Assembly (NCBI GenBank): GCA_964402065.1
Contig: CAYOAN010000001.1
Coordinates: forward strand, 1-64,000
Direction of reading: 5' to 3'
DNA: 64,000 nt
Source of the DNA: CAIWMF01 sp964402065
GTDB lineage: Bacteria; Verrucomicrobiota; Verrucomicrobiia; Chthoniobacterales; UBA6821
Below, in pieces: positions 27,233-35,255 of the stretch. The stretch's first letter is position 1. Every line of letters begins with the position of its first letter. Below the pieces are notes generated by a model. That model made no database searches and was not told the DNA's origin. It saw nothing but the letters and a program-made list of their open reading frames with translations. The position numbers were made by a program, and so were the translations under genes.

Positions 27233-28135
27233 TTAATCTGCGGCAATGCCCAGCTCTTTCAGTAAACGTCCTAAATCATCATCACCATAATATTCCATGA
27301 TGATGTGCCCTTTTTTTTCTCCATCTTCAATAAGAACTCGAGTGGAAAAGCGATGTTGTAATTTATTTTGTAAGTGGAGGAGTGCTGGCGAAAGGAGGGA
27401 GGGAGCTTTTTTCTTGCCACGGCGAGGAGAGGAGGGGCCTGGTTTGGCTCGTAACTGCGCCTCTACCATTTCTTCAGCAACACGGACCGAAGCGCTGCGG
27501 CGTAAAATTTGGTGGGCAAGGAAACGTTGTTCTTCGTGGCTTTTCAACCCCAAGAGTACTTTGGCATGTCCAACACTCAGGCGTCCTTGAACAAGAAAAC
27601 TTTTAACCTCTTCATCAAGATCGAGTAGGCGGATTGCATTGGCAACAACAGCGCGACTTTTGCCGACACGTTGAGCAATAGCTTCTTGAGTGAGTCGAAA
27701 TTCGGTAGCGAGGCGTTGATAAGCCATGGCTTCTTCAATCGGATTAAGGCCTTCTCGCTGGAGGTTTTCAATTAAGGCAAGTTCAATGACTTCTTGATCT
27801 GTGGCATTGCGAACAATGACGGGAGCCTCTGCAAGTCCTACTTCACGTGAGGCTCGCCAGCGTCGTTCTCCAGCGATCAACTCGTAGAGGCCCTGAACGC
27901 GGCGAACAATCAGCGGCTGAATGATGCCTCGCTCTCGAATAGAATCGATTAATTCCTTTAATTGATCTTGCTTGAATTCAATACGAGGTTGCAGGGGGCT
28001 TGGAACAATGAGATCAAGGCGGACCTGCTGGACTCGTTCTCCTTGTTCTTCGACTGGGGTTGGAGAAGCGATAGCGGCTGTTCTTCCTGATCCAATCAGG
28101 GAGCCAAGACCTTTGCCAAGTGGAGATTTTGCCAT
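27233..28135 (-). CDS. parB: Chromosome-partitioning protein ParB
   Basis: ParB binds parS sites near the origin and, with ParA, segregates chromosomes. 300 residues. N-terminal KSPLGKGLGSLIG is typical for the ParA-contact region; the CTP-binding box appears as AGERRWRA (about residue 87-94) and ENLQREGLNPIEEA; then the helix-turn-helix LTQEAIAQRVGKSRAVVANAIRLL in two parts; and a C-terminal dimer domain after a basic linker (SSPRRGKKKAPS). parA, usually just upstream, is not in the window. The gene is divergent from the lipoate ligase. Confidence 0.93.
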   Translation of the reverse strand: MAKSPLGKGLGSLIGSGRTAAIASPTPVEEQGERVQQVRLDLIVPSPLQPRIEFKQDQLKELIDSIRERGIIQPLIVRRVQGLYELIAGERRWRASREVGLAEAPVIVRNATDQEVIELALIENLQREGLNPIEEAMAYQRLATEFRLTQEAIAQRVGKSRAVVANAIRLLDLDEEVKSFLVQGRLSVGHAKVLLGLKSHEEQRFLAHQILRRSASVRVAEEMVEAQLRAKPGPSSPRRGKKKAPSLLSPALLHLQNKLQHRFSTRVLIEDGEKKGHIIMEYYGDDDLGRLLKELGIAAD

Positions 28136-28302
28136 GGAAAAATGTACAGAGATAGAAGTGGTAAAAGATATGAGGGAAAAAGTTTAACCGTTCAATAAGC
28201 TAAAAGTCGCTAAAATAAAAACGCTTTTTCGTGCTATTTGATAAATTTCGCGGTTTATTGTTTTTTGACAATATTTTTATTATTTCCATAACTTCTACTG
28301 CT

Positions 28303-28989
28303 GTGAATGCTCTTTTTTCTTCGCTTGATCTCCTTTTCTCTCGCACTTTCCTTGAAGGACCTGAGCAAATGGCGTTTGATGAGATTTTGTTAGGGATGGT
28401 TGAGCGGCCTTTGTTGCGAATCTATCGATGGAAAGCTCCTTGTGTGACATTTGGCTATTTTCAAAAATATGAATTGGTCCGCTCTCTTTATCCTTATCAG
28501 GAGGTGGTCCGTCGTTGGAGTGGCGGTGGTTGTGTAGAGCATGGAGAAGATATTACTTTTTCCTTAATGATTCCAGAATGGGAGCCAATCGCGCAGCAAA
28601 CGGCTTCCTTTTTTTATCGGAAACTGCATGAGACAATAGTGACAGCTCTCCAGCAATATGGCATTTCAGCTCGACTTGCCGCACAGGAAGATCAACTTTC
28701 CGGAGAGAGTTGTTTTGTTGCGCCATGTCCGTGCGATGTCATGGTGGCTCAAAAAAAAATAGTTGGTGGAGCCCAACGTCGTTCGAGAGGCAGGCTTCTC
28801 TATCAAGGGAGTTTAAATTTTGGGACAAAAAAGCAAGAGCTCAGCGAGGAGAAAGAGTTTGTTCTTTCCTTGGGGCAACAACTTTCTCCTGAGTGCCTTC
28901 CTATTGAGGAGCGGCCAGAATGGTTTGAGGAAGTCAATCGATTAAGTCTTCGTCGCTATCGTTCAAAAGAATGGGAGCAGAAACGGTAA
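28303..28989 (+). CDS. Lipoate-protein ligase A / octanoyltransferase family protein
   Basis: Attaches lipoate (or octanoate) to lysines of acyl-carrier domains such as the E2 subunits. 228 residues from GTG 28303, chosen since relatives start shortly before the conserved EQMAFDEILL; a GTG at 28231 is also in frame. Signatures: VVRRWSGGGCVEHGEDITFS (split: RRWSGGG and HGEDITFS) for the RRxSGGGxVxH box, and the lysine in KIVGGAQRRSRGRLLYQGSL that binds the acyl group. It lacks the C-terminal accessory domain of E. coli LplA, so LipM- or LplA-type activity cannot be separated. Confidence 0.8.
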   Translation: MNALFSSLDLLFSRTFLEGPEQMAFDEILLGMVERPLLRIYRWKAPCVTFGYFQKYELVRSLYPYQEVVRRWSGGGCVEHGEDITFSLMIPEWEPIAQQTASFFYRKLHETIVTALQQYGISARLAAQEDQLSGESCFVAPCPCDVMVAQKKIVGGAQRRSRGRLLYQGSLNFGTKKQELSEEKEFVLSLGQQLSPECLPIEERPEWFEEVNRLSLRRYRSKEWEQKR

Positions 28990-29037
28990 AGCTTGGCAGA
29001 AACTTTTTATTCCAGTAAAATCGAGGGCCTTCTGTTT

Positions 29038-30048
29038 ATGAAAAAAATAGTTCCTTTTGTTGTAAGCCTGATGATCTCAGGAATGGTTCCATTATTTGGT
29101 GGAACAACTATCCTCAATGGCTCGGGAGCAACGTTTCCAGCGCCGCTTTATCAACGTTGGGCAGCACAATTCCATAAAGAGCATCCCGCTATTGCACTGA
29201 ATTATCAAGGAATTGGAAGCGGGGCAGGGGTCAATAATTTTATTAAAGGGTTAACAGACTTTTGTGCTAGTGATGTCGCCATGAGTGATCAAGAAATTGC
29301 CAAGGTAAAAGAAGGCGTCATCATGATACCGGCTACAGCAGGGACCATTGTTTTTTCTTATAATCTGCCAGAGGTTCCCACGTTGACCCTAAGCCGAGAA
29401 GCTTATGTTGGAATTTTATTAGGGAAAATTACGGCATGGAATGATCCCGTAATTATCAAAAACAACCCGGTGATAGCTACGTTAAAAGATCTTCCGCCGA
29501 TTACAGTAGTAACTCGATCTGATGGAAGTGGAACGACTGCTCTTCTGACTGGGCACGTTGCTGCTATTAGTCCCGAGTTTACCCAACAAGTTGGCGTCGG
29601 TCGTTCTGTGAAATGGCCTGTTGGCCTCTCGGGTAAAGGAAATGACGGGGTGACAGCGCTCATCAAGCAAACGCGAGGAAGTTTTGGCTACATGGAATTT
29701 GGTTTTGCAAAAAACAATCAACTGCCCATGGCAGTTTTAGAAAATAAGATGGGGGAGTTCATTGCTCCTTCTCCAACTTCGGGGGCAGCAGCTCTTGCTA
29801 CTATTCAGCTTCCTGCTAACCTTCGCGATTTTGCATATGACCCAACCGGACATGATAATTATCCGATTACCGGATTTACTTGGATTATTTTGAAAAAGGA
29901 ATATGCCGCAGAAAAAAAAGCAGCGCTTCAAGATTTTATGACTTACGCATTGACGACAGGACAGCTGGTTGCTCCTCAACTGGGCTATCTTCCTCTTCCA
30001 TCCAATGTTGTTCAAAAATCGATGGAGACGCTTGCGACCTTAAAGTAA
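29038..30048 (+). CDS. pstS: Phosphate ABC transporter, periplasmic binding protein
   Basis: Captures phosphate for import. 336 residues from ATG 29038, where a signal peptide begins (MKKIVPFVVSLMISGMVPLFG, cleaved near FGG); an upstream TTG would add 15 residues without purpose. Phosphate-binding motifs are NGSGATFPAPLYQRW near the N-terminus, GIGSGAGVNNF, DVAMSD and RSDGSGTT. No lipobox, so it should be soluble in the periplasm. First gene of a pst operon; I see no clear PhoB box before it. Confidence 0.94.
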   Translation: MKKIVPFVVSLMISGMVPLFGGTTILNGSGATFPAPLYQRWAAQFHKEHPAIALNYQGIGSGAGVNNFIKGLTDFCASDVAMSDQEIAKVKEGVIMIPATAGTIVFSYNLPEVPTLTLSREAYVGILLGKITAWNDPVIIKNNPVIATLKDLPPITVVTRSDGSGTTALLTGHVAAISPEFTQQVGVGRSVKWPVGLSGKGNDGVTALIKQTRGSFGYMEFGFAKNNQLPMAVLENKMGEFIAPSPTSGAAALATIQLPANLRDFAYDPTGHDNYPITGFTWIILKKEYAAEKKAALQDFMTYALTTGQLVAPQLGYLPLPSNVVQKSMETLATLK

Positions 30049-30070
30049 GAGTTAAAAGATAAATTTTCTT

Positions 30071-30988
30071 ATGAAGAGGGCTCTTCCTAGAATTGATTTA
30101 TTGCAAGTCTTTTGTTTCCTCGCAGCAGTGATGATTGTGACTGTGCTAGGACTCATGCTGTATGAAATTCTTCTTAAAGCTTGGCCGGCGATAACAACTT
30201 TTAGTTGGCATTTTATCGTTCGTTCAGAATGGCAGCCCAATCGTGATCTTTATGGCGTTTTGCCGATGATCATGGGAACATTGACGAGCAGTTTGATTGC
30301 GCTCCTTCTAGCATTGCCACTCGGTTTAGCAATTGCCATTTTTGTGAGTGAAAACTTTCTTCCCTCTCCAGTAAGGCATGCAATGCGCTTTATCATTGAT
30401 CTTTTAGCAGCTATTCCAAGCGTTGTTTATGGTCTCTGGGGAATTTTTGTGATTGTTCCCTTAGTGCAAGAATATGGGACAAAGATGAGTCACTGTGCTG
30501 GGGCGATACCCTTTTTTAAAGGGCCTGCTTATGGGAATTCGTTGCTAGCAGCAAGTCTTGTTCTTGCTTTAATGGTGATCCCAACAATTGTTTCTATCTC
30601 TCGAGCCGCCTTGGTAGGGGTTCCAATGGTTTTGCGTGAAGGATCCTATGCCCTTGGTGCGACTCGTTGGGAAACTATTTTTCATGTTCTTTTGCCTTGT
30701 GCTATGCCTGGAGTAGTCGCAGCAGCTATTTTAGGCTTTGGCCGTGCCATGGGAGAAACGATGGCTGTTGCAATGCTTATCGGTAATAGTCAGCGCTGGA
30801 CCCTTTCTCTTTTTGCTCCTTCTAATACCTTATCTGCACTTTTGGCTAATCAATTTGCTGAGGCTGATGGTCTCCAAATTAATGCCTTAATGTATGCGGC
30901 GTTACTCCTGATTATCATGACGCTTGTTGTCAACCTGATTGGAGAGTTGATTTTGAAGAGGACTCGAAAAAGTTTTGGAAGTCATTAA
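30071..30988 (+). CDS. pstC: Phosphate ABC transporter permease PstC
   Basis: Inner-membrane permease, 305 residues, six hydrophobic segments. Family marks include WQPNRDLYGVLPMIMGTL, the loop RAALVGVPMVLREGSYALGATRWETI (EAA-like cytoplasmic loop that contacts the ATPase; written here around EGSYALGATRWETI), and GFGRAMGETMAVAMLIGN. It follows pstS by 22 bases. The next pst gene, pstA, is displaced by an unrelated orphan gene. Confidence 0.94.
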   Translation: MKRALPRIDLLQVFCFLAAVMIVTVLGLMLYEILLKAWPAITTFSWHFIVRSEWQPNRDLYGVLPMIMGTLTSSLIALLLALPLGLAIAIFVSENFLPSPVRHAMRFIIDLLAAIPSVVYGLWGIFVIVPLVQEYGTKMSHCAGAIPFFKGPAYGNSLLAASLVLALMVIPTIVSISRAALVGVPMVLREGSYALGATRWETIFHVLLPCAMPGVVAAAILGFGRAMGETMAVAMLIGNSQRWTLSLFAPSNTLSALLANQFAEADGLQINALMYAALLLIIMTLVVNLIGELILKRTRKSFGSH

Positions 30989-31021
30989 CTCATTAAATCC
31001 CCTCAATTTTTTTAACACTAT

Positions 31022-32497
31022 ATGGAGATAGCAGGTATCAACTCACCAAAGCCACCAGGGCCGCTTGGGTCTGAAATTGACTCACCGACTCAAGAAAAAC
31101 GGCCGATAGGGACTATGGACGGTTACCAAGTTGACTCTGTTGAAAGCACTACAACAAGACCAAATTGCATTCCAACAGGTGCTTCTATGATGCCTAGTCA
31201 TTACGATCCTCTTCATCCTGTGGTGCTGGCCAACAACACGTTTTCCGATACCTTAGTTTATGCAACAGTGGTTAGCGAGGTGTTTAATATTCCTATTGAA
31301 AACTCCATTGCTGCCGGCATTGTGGGGAATGTTGCCTGTGCTTTAGCAACTTCTCCTTATCTTTCGAGTAAGATGATGTCATTGCTTCCGAATGAGGCTA
31401 CTCGTGATCATGCAAGAAATTTTGATACATTTGTTAGAAAATTGGTTGATCCTGGTTACTTGAGTTATTATACAACGGCTTGGCCTGCGTTAGGTGTAGC
31501 AACTATTCCCGAAGCGTGCGCTTTTATTTTGGCCAGTGCATTCATGAGAAAAGGAGCCTCACTATTATTACAAAGTGATCAATGTAAAGGATCCTTAGAG
31601 CAACAAGCAGAAGCGCTAACTTCTACGGATCAAGCTCTGCAACCTTCCTTAAATGCCCTTTTACGAGTGATGAGAGAGTTTACACCTGACCTTGTTGCCT
31701 CATTGAGCCGAAGCGGAGTCAGCAATCTTTATGCTCATCACCAAGGGAAGATTTCTGCTAAAGATGTATTGAATAAAACATTATTTAGTGGAGCTGTGTA
31801 TGTGGTATGCACCTTTCTTTATTATGTGTGCTATCGAGCTCTGGAGCAGTTAGGAGAAAAATCTTCTCGCCTGTATCAAAAACCAGCTGATCTCGATCGA
31901 CAAAAAACAGAAGAACTAAAAGCAAGCCTTGAAACTTTTGAGCCTACGGTGAACAGCACTCCTGGTGAAGATTCGTTGTCTTCATTAGAAGAAAATAGGC
32001 AGCTCATTGCAACCAAACCGCAATCGCTTTCCCCTGTTTCTCGTTCCACAATCAACTCTCTTTCAAAAAATTTTGAAATATTGAAGTCTCCCTTGGTGAG
32101 TCTTTTTAAAGATCCTATTTATCGCTCTTTTGTAGAGTTAACTTATCACTGCAGAAAAGACCCCGATTCTAAAAATGCCATTGAGGCTTTTCGGGCCATT
32201 GATGCTGCTGACTTGCTTAATAAAGTGGTAGCGAGGTTAGAGGAGGATACCAATGAAGAGGCCCACCTTGCAGCTTATAAAGCCCTTTTAAACCATCTTG
32301 GGATTCAGATTCCTTCCGGCTCACTTCCTCCAGAGGTGATTCAAGATGCTCAAGAACGCGGCCTTGACGCTTTAATTAAAATGTTTCAAGCGCACGCTTC
32401 TTCTCACGATCAGCAGAAGCCTTCCTTGTTGGGGGCGGCCCAAGCGGCAAGACATAGTTATGGAGCGATTGGTTCCACAGATACTAATGTTGTATAA
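31022..32497 (+). CDS. Orphan protein with hydrophobic segments, inserted in the pst operon
   Basis: 491 residues. A Pro/Ser/Thr-rich N-terminus of about 60 residues without signal peptide is followed by three or four hydrophobic stretches (FSDTLVYATVV, AAGIVGNVACALATSPYL, PALGVATIPEACAFILASAF, and SGAVYVVCTFLYYVCYRAL near residue 265), then a hydrophilic helical C-terminal half (residues 290-491) ending AIGSTDTNVV. No transporter or enzyme motif is visible. Paired hydrophobic segments in a protein without signal peptide resemble membrane-inserted effectors such as chlamydial Inc proteins, but this is only an analogy. It lies 33 bases after pstC and 72 before pstA, same strand. Confidence 0.6.
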   Translation: MEIAGINSPKPPGPLGSEIDSPTQEKRPIGTMDGYQVDSVESTTTRPNCIPTGASMMPSHYDPLHPVVLANNTFSDTLVYATVVSEVFNIPIENSIAAGIVGNVACALATSPYLSSKMMSLLPNEATRDHARNFDTFVRKLVDPGYLSYYTTAWPALGVATIPEACAFILASAFMRKGASLLLQSDQCKGSLEQQAEALTSTDQALQPSLNALLRVMREFTPDLVASLSRSGVSNLYAHHQGKISAKDVLNKTLFSGAVYVVCTFLYYVCYRALEQLGEKSSRLYQKPADLDRQKTEELKASLETFEPTVNSTPGEDSLSSLEENRQLIATKPQSLSPVSRSTINSLSKNFEILKSPLVSLFKDPIYRSFVELTYHCRKDPDSKNAIEAFRAIDAADLLNKVVARLEEDTNEEAHLAAYKALLNHLGIQIPSGSLPPEVIQDAQERGLDALIKMFQAHASSHDQQKPSLLGAAQAARHSYGAIGSTDTNVV

Positions 32498-32569
32498 AGC
32501 GACAAAAACAAATGGAAAAATTGTTTATGAAGAAGTGGATTTTAGCCGTAGCTTCAATAGGATAAAACG

Positions 32570-33448
32570 ATGTCATTAGTTCGGACTCATTTTTTTCATC
32601 AGCAAGAAGGAAGGACCTCTTGGATTCGCTTAGTGCGGAATCAAATATTGACGGCACTCTGTTTTTTGCTTTCGATATTGACGTTGGGGCCTCTTTTTTC
32701 GCTCCTCTTTTTGTTAATTAAAAAAGGATGGCCTCTCTTGAGCCTTAGTGTCTTGACGCAACTTCCTCCGGCTCCAGGTTTAGATGAAGGAGGGTTTGGA
32801 AATGCAATTCTTGGAACTGCAACCATGGTTGGAATTGCGTTGCTCCTCTCTGCGCCGTTAGGAATTTTAGGAGCTATTTTTATTCATGAGTATGCTCCCT
32901 ATGCCCGTTTTTCTGGTGTTGTTCGTTTTGTGGCCAAACTATTGACAGGAATCCCTTCGATTATTTGTGGTGCATTTGCTTTTGCATTTGTAGTGTCAAC
33001 GACAGGAAGTTTTTCTGCGCTCGCGGGAGGTGTTGCCTTGGCTGTCTTAATGCTTCCTACGATTTTGTTAACTTCAGAACAGGCCTTGCTAGGGGTTTCT
33101 CCCTCCTATCGCGATGCCTCTTATGGACTAGGTGCGACAACGTTTCAAACAATCTCGCGTGTTATCTTTCCTGAAGCTCTTCCTGCTATTATGATGGGAG
33201 TGATGCTAGGAGTAGCTCGGGCAGCTGGAGAAACAGCACCAGTCCTCTTTACCGCTCTTTTTAATCAAAACTGGGCGCACTCTTTAATGGAGCCGACGGC
33301 ATCTCTTTCTGTTTTTATTTATAACTTTTCTTCCCTGCCTTATCCCTATCAAACTCAGATGGCTTGGACAGCTTCATTGATTCTGGTATTTATTGTCACT
33401 GGAATTAATATTATAGCTCAATCCATTTTTCGTCGACACACGCGCTAA
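32570..33448 (+). CDS. pstA: Phosphate ABC transporter permease PstA
   Basis: Second permease, 292 residues with six membrane segments. The contact loop is SPSYRDASYGLGATTFQTI, and GVARAAGETAPVLFTALF is the conserved PstA segment. It is preceded by an AGGA sequence about ten bases before ATG, one of the few plausible ribosome binding sites in the window, as would be expected if it has lost coupling to pstC. Two bases separate it from pstB. Confidence 0.93.
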   Translation: MSLVRTHFFHQQEGRTSWIRLVRNQILTALCFLLSILTLGPLFSLLFLLIKKGWPLLSLSVLTQLPPAPGLDEGGFGNAILGTATMVGIALLLSAPLGILGAIFIHEYAPYARFSGVVRFVAKLLTGIPSIICGAFAFAFVVSTTGSFSALAGGVALAVLMLPTILLTSEQALLGVSPSYRDASYGLGATTFQTISRVIFPEALPAIMMGVMLGVARAAGETAPVLFTALFNQNWAHSLMEPTASLSVFIYNFSSLPYPYQTQMAWTASLILVFIVTGINIIAQSIFRRHTR

Positions 33449-33450
33449 TC

Positions 33451-34284
33451 ATGCCGAATTCGTTATCTCTTTCTCACACTGCCGAGTCGCCTCAGTCAGC
33501 TTGTTCTGCACAAACACAAGGTGCTCTTGAATCGAATTTTATTGAAGTCAAAGGCTTTGATTTTTTTTATGGCAAAAAGCAGGCTCTTTTTGACATTCAG
33601 CTAGCAATTCCTGAGCGGCAAGTAACAGCTTTCATTGGGCCTTCCGGATGTGGAAAGTCAACATTGCTCCGAAACTTTAACCGCATGAATGAACTCATCC
33701 CCAATGTTAGTCATGCAGGAGATATTACGATTCATGGGACCAGCATTTTTGATCCAAGCATTGAAATCATTGCTCTTCGGCGGCGGATCGGAATGGTCTT
33801 TCAAAAATCAAATCCTTTTCCAATGTCGCTTTATGAAAATATCGTTTATCCCCTTCGGATTACGGGTCAGCGCAAACGTGGAGTTTTAGATGAAACAGTA
33901 GAGCGTTGTCTTAAGGCCGTTTTTCTTTGGGACGAAGTTAAAGATCGATTGCATGAAAATGCGTTAGGCCTCTCTGGAGGACAGATGCAGCGGCTTTGTA
34001 TTGCACGTGCGATTGCGAGTAAGCCAGAAGTTTTGCTCATGGACGAGCCATGTTCTGCATTGGATCCAATTGCTACGGCAAAAATTGAAGAATTGATTGT
34101 AGAGTTAAAAAAGGATTTTACGATTGTGATTGTTACGCACAGCATGCATCAAGCAAGTCGTGTCTCAGATTTGACTGCTTTTTTTTATTTGGGAAAATTA
34201 ATTGAATGTGATCAAACCAATAAAATTTTCACAGCACCTGTTCAAAAGCAAACGGAAGACTATATCACTGGTAGATTTGGTTGA
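33451..34284 (+). CDS. pstB: Phosphate ABC transporter ATP-binding protein
   Basis: ATPase of the Pst system, 277 residues. Walker A is GPSGCGKST (about residues 66-74), the signature LSGGQMQRLCIARAI, Walker B VLLMDEPCSALDP, and the switch His in VTHSMHQASR. The NRMNELIPN segment after Walker A is specific for PstB. The first 35 residues are an extra Ser/Gln-rich extension before the usual start (IEVKGFDFFYG). Confidence 0.96.
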   Translation: MPNSLSLSHTAESPQSACSAQTQGALESNFIEVKGFDFFYGKKQALFDIQLAIPERQVTAFIGPSGCGKSTLLRNFNRMNELIPNVSHAGDITIHGTSIFDPSIEIIALRRRIGMVFQKSNPFPMSLYENIVYPLRITGQRKRGVLDETVERCLKAVFLWDEVKDRLHENALGLSGGQMQRLCIARAIASKPEVLLMDEPCSALDPIATAKIEELIVELKKDFTIVIVTHSMHQASRVSDLTAFFYLGKLIECDQTNKIFTAPVQKQTEDYITGRFG

Positions 34285-34314
34285 TCGTATACAAACACTA
34301 AACAATTTTTTCCC

Positions 34315-34998
34315 ATGCATCCACGTTCCCATATTTTAACGCCCTTCACTGAACGGCTTGATCATCTTCGTCAAAGCGTTTTAGCAATGGCTGAGTTAAC
34401 TAAGCGCAACCTTGAGAATTCCATTCGTGGTCTTTATGAACACGATAATGATTATTGCAATAATGCCATTGCTGACGATGAGGAGATTGATCTTCTAGAA
34501 ATGCAAATTGATCGTGAAGGCCTTCACATCATGAGCCGTTTTCAGCCTGTAGCTTCTGATTTGCGAGACGTGATTTCTTCTATGAAAATTGGAGCCAATA
34601 TTGAGCGTATTGCTGATCAAGCAGTCAGTATTGCGCGGCGTGCTCGAAAAATGAATAAACACACTGAAGTAAAAGAGCTTCATGAGCTTGATAAAATTAT
34701 TTCCTTGGCCAAAAAAATGTTTGATGACGCCGTTCAAGCCTATGCCAATCATGATGAAAAAGCAGCCCTTGATGTAAAGACACAAGATAAAGAATTAGAC
34801 CTCTTAAATAAGAACTTTAATAAAAACCTCATTCTACGGATGCAGGATGATTCCGTGCGAATTCCTACGTACCTCAATCTCATTCTGGTAAGTCGTTGTT
34901 TTGAGCGTATTGGCGACCACGCTGCTAATATTGCAGAAGATGTGGTCTTTTCGGTTAGTGCGGAGGATATTCGTCATCTCGGGAAAACAAGCTCATAA
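34315..34998 (+). CDS. phoU: Phosphate uptake regulator PhoU
   Basis: 227 residues, all helical, made of two three-helix repeats; the metal-binding ExxxD patterns occur in both (DEEIDLLEMQIDREGL; SRCFERIGDHAANIAEDV). PhoU turns off the Pho regulon and restrains Pst when phosphate is plentiful. Final gene of the operon, 30 bases after pstB. No phoR/phoB pair is in the window. Confidence 0.94.
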   Translation: MHPRSHILTPFTERLDHLRQSVLAMAELTKRNLENSIRGLYEHDNDYCNNAIADDEEIDLLEMQIDREGLHIMSRFQPVASDLRDVISSMKIGANIERIADQAVSIARRARKMNKHTEVKELHELDKIISLAKKMFDDAVQAYANHDEKAALDVKTQDKELDLLNKNFNKNLILRMQDDSVRIPTYLNLILVSRCFERIGDHAANIAEDVVFSVSAEDIRHLGKTSS

Positions 34999-35115
34999 AT
35001 GCAGGTGCTAAGATAAAGAACGACGTTATTCTGGCTCTCACGTTCTTAAGAATGTTTGTGAAACCTATAGTTGCGTTCTCAATCCCTTATTCTTATCCGC
35101 GGCATTATTTTTATG

Positions 35116-35146
35116 AGGCTGCTTTTTCAGACAGCCTGTAATTTTT
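35116..35146 (+). terminator. Likely terminator of the pst operon
   Basis: AGGCTG and CAGCCT (35116-35121 and 35132-35137) form a six-base stem around a ten-base loop, followed by GTAATTTTT. It lies 118 bases after phoU, in the 257-base gap before lptD, in which I see nothing else apart from a CCTATAGTTGCGTTCTCA stretch resembling repeat ends. Confidence 0.45.
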
Positions 35147-35255
35147 GATCACTAAGAAAGCTTTCAAATTTGATTTGTGGAAAATAGACTAGGGAATTGC
35201 GTCGCTAAAAGAACGAATCAAAATTTTTACCAACTACGAATTTTAAACAAGCCCT

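Noticed and set aside
27840..27852. TTCACGTGA inside parB as a parS site
   Set aside because: Only the centre matches the parS consensus; outer bases do not, and it lies in conserved coding sequence. A genome-wide search would be needed.
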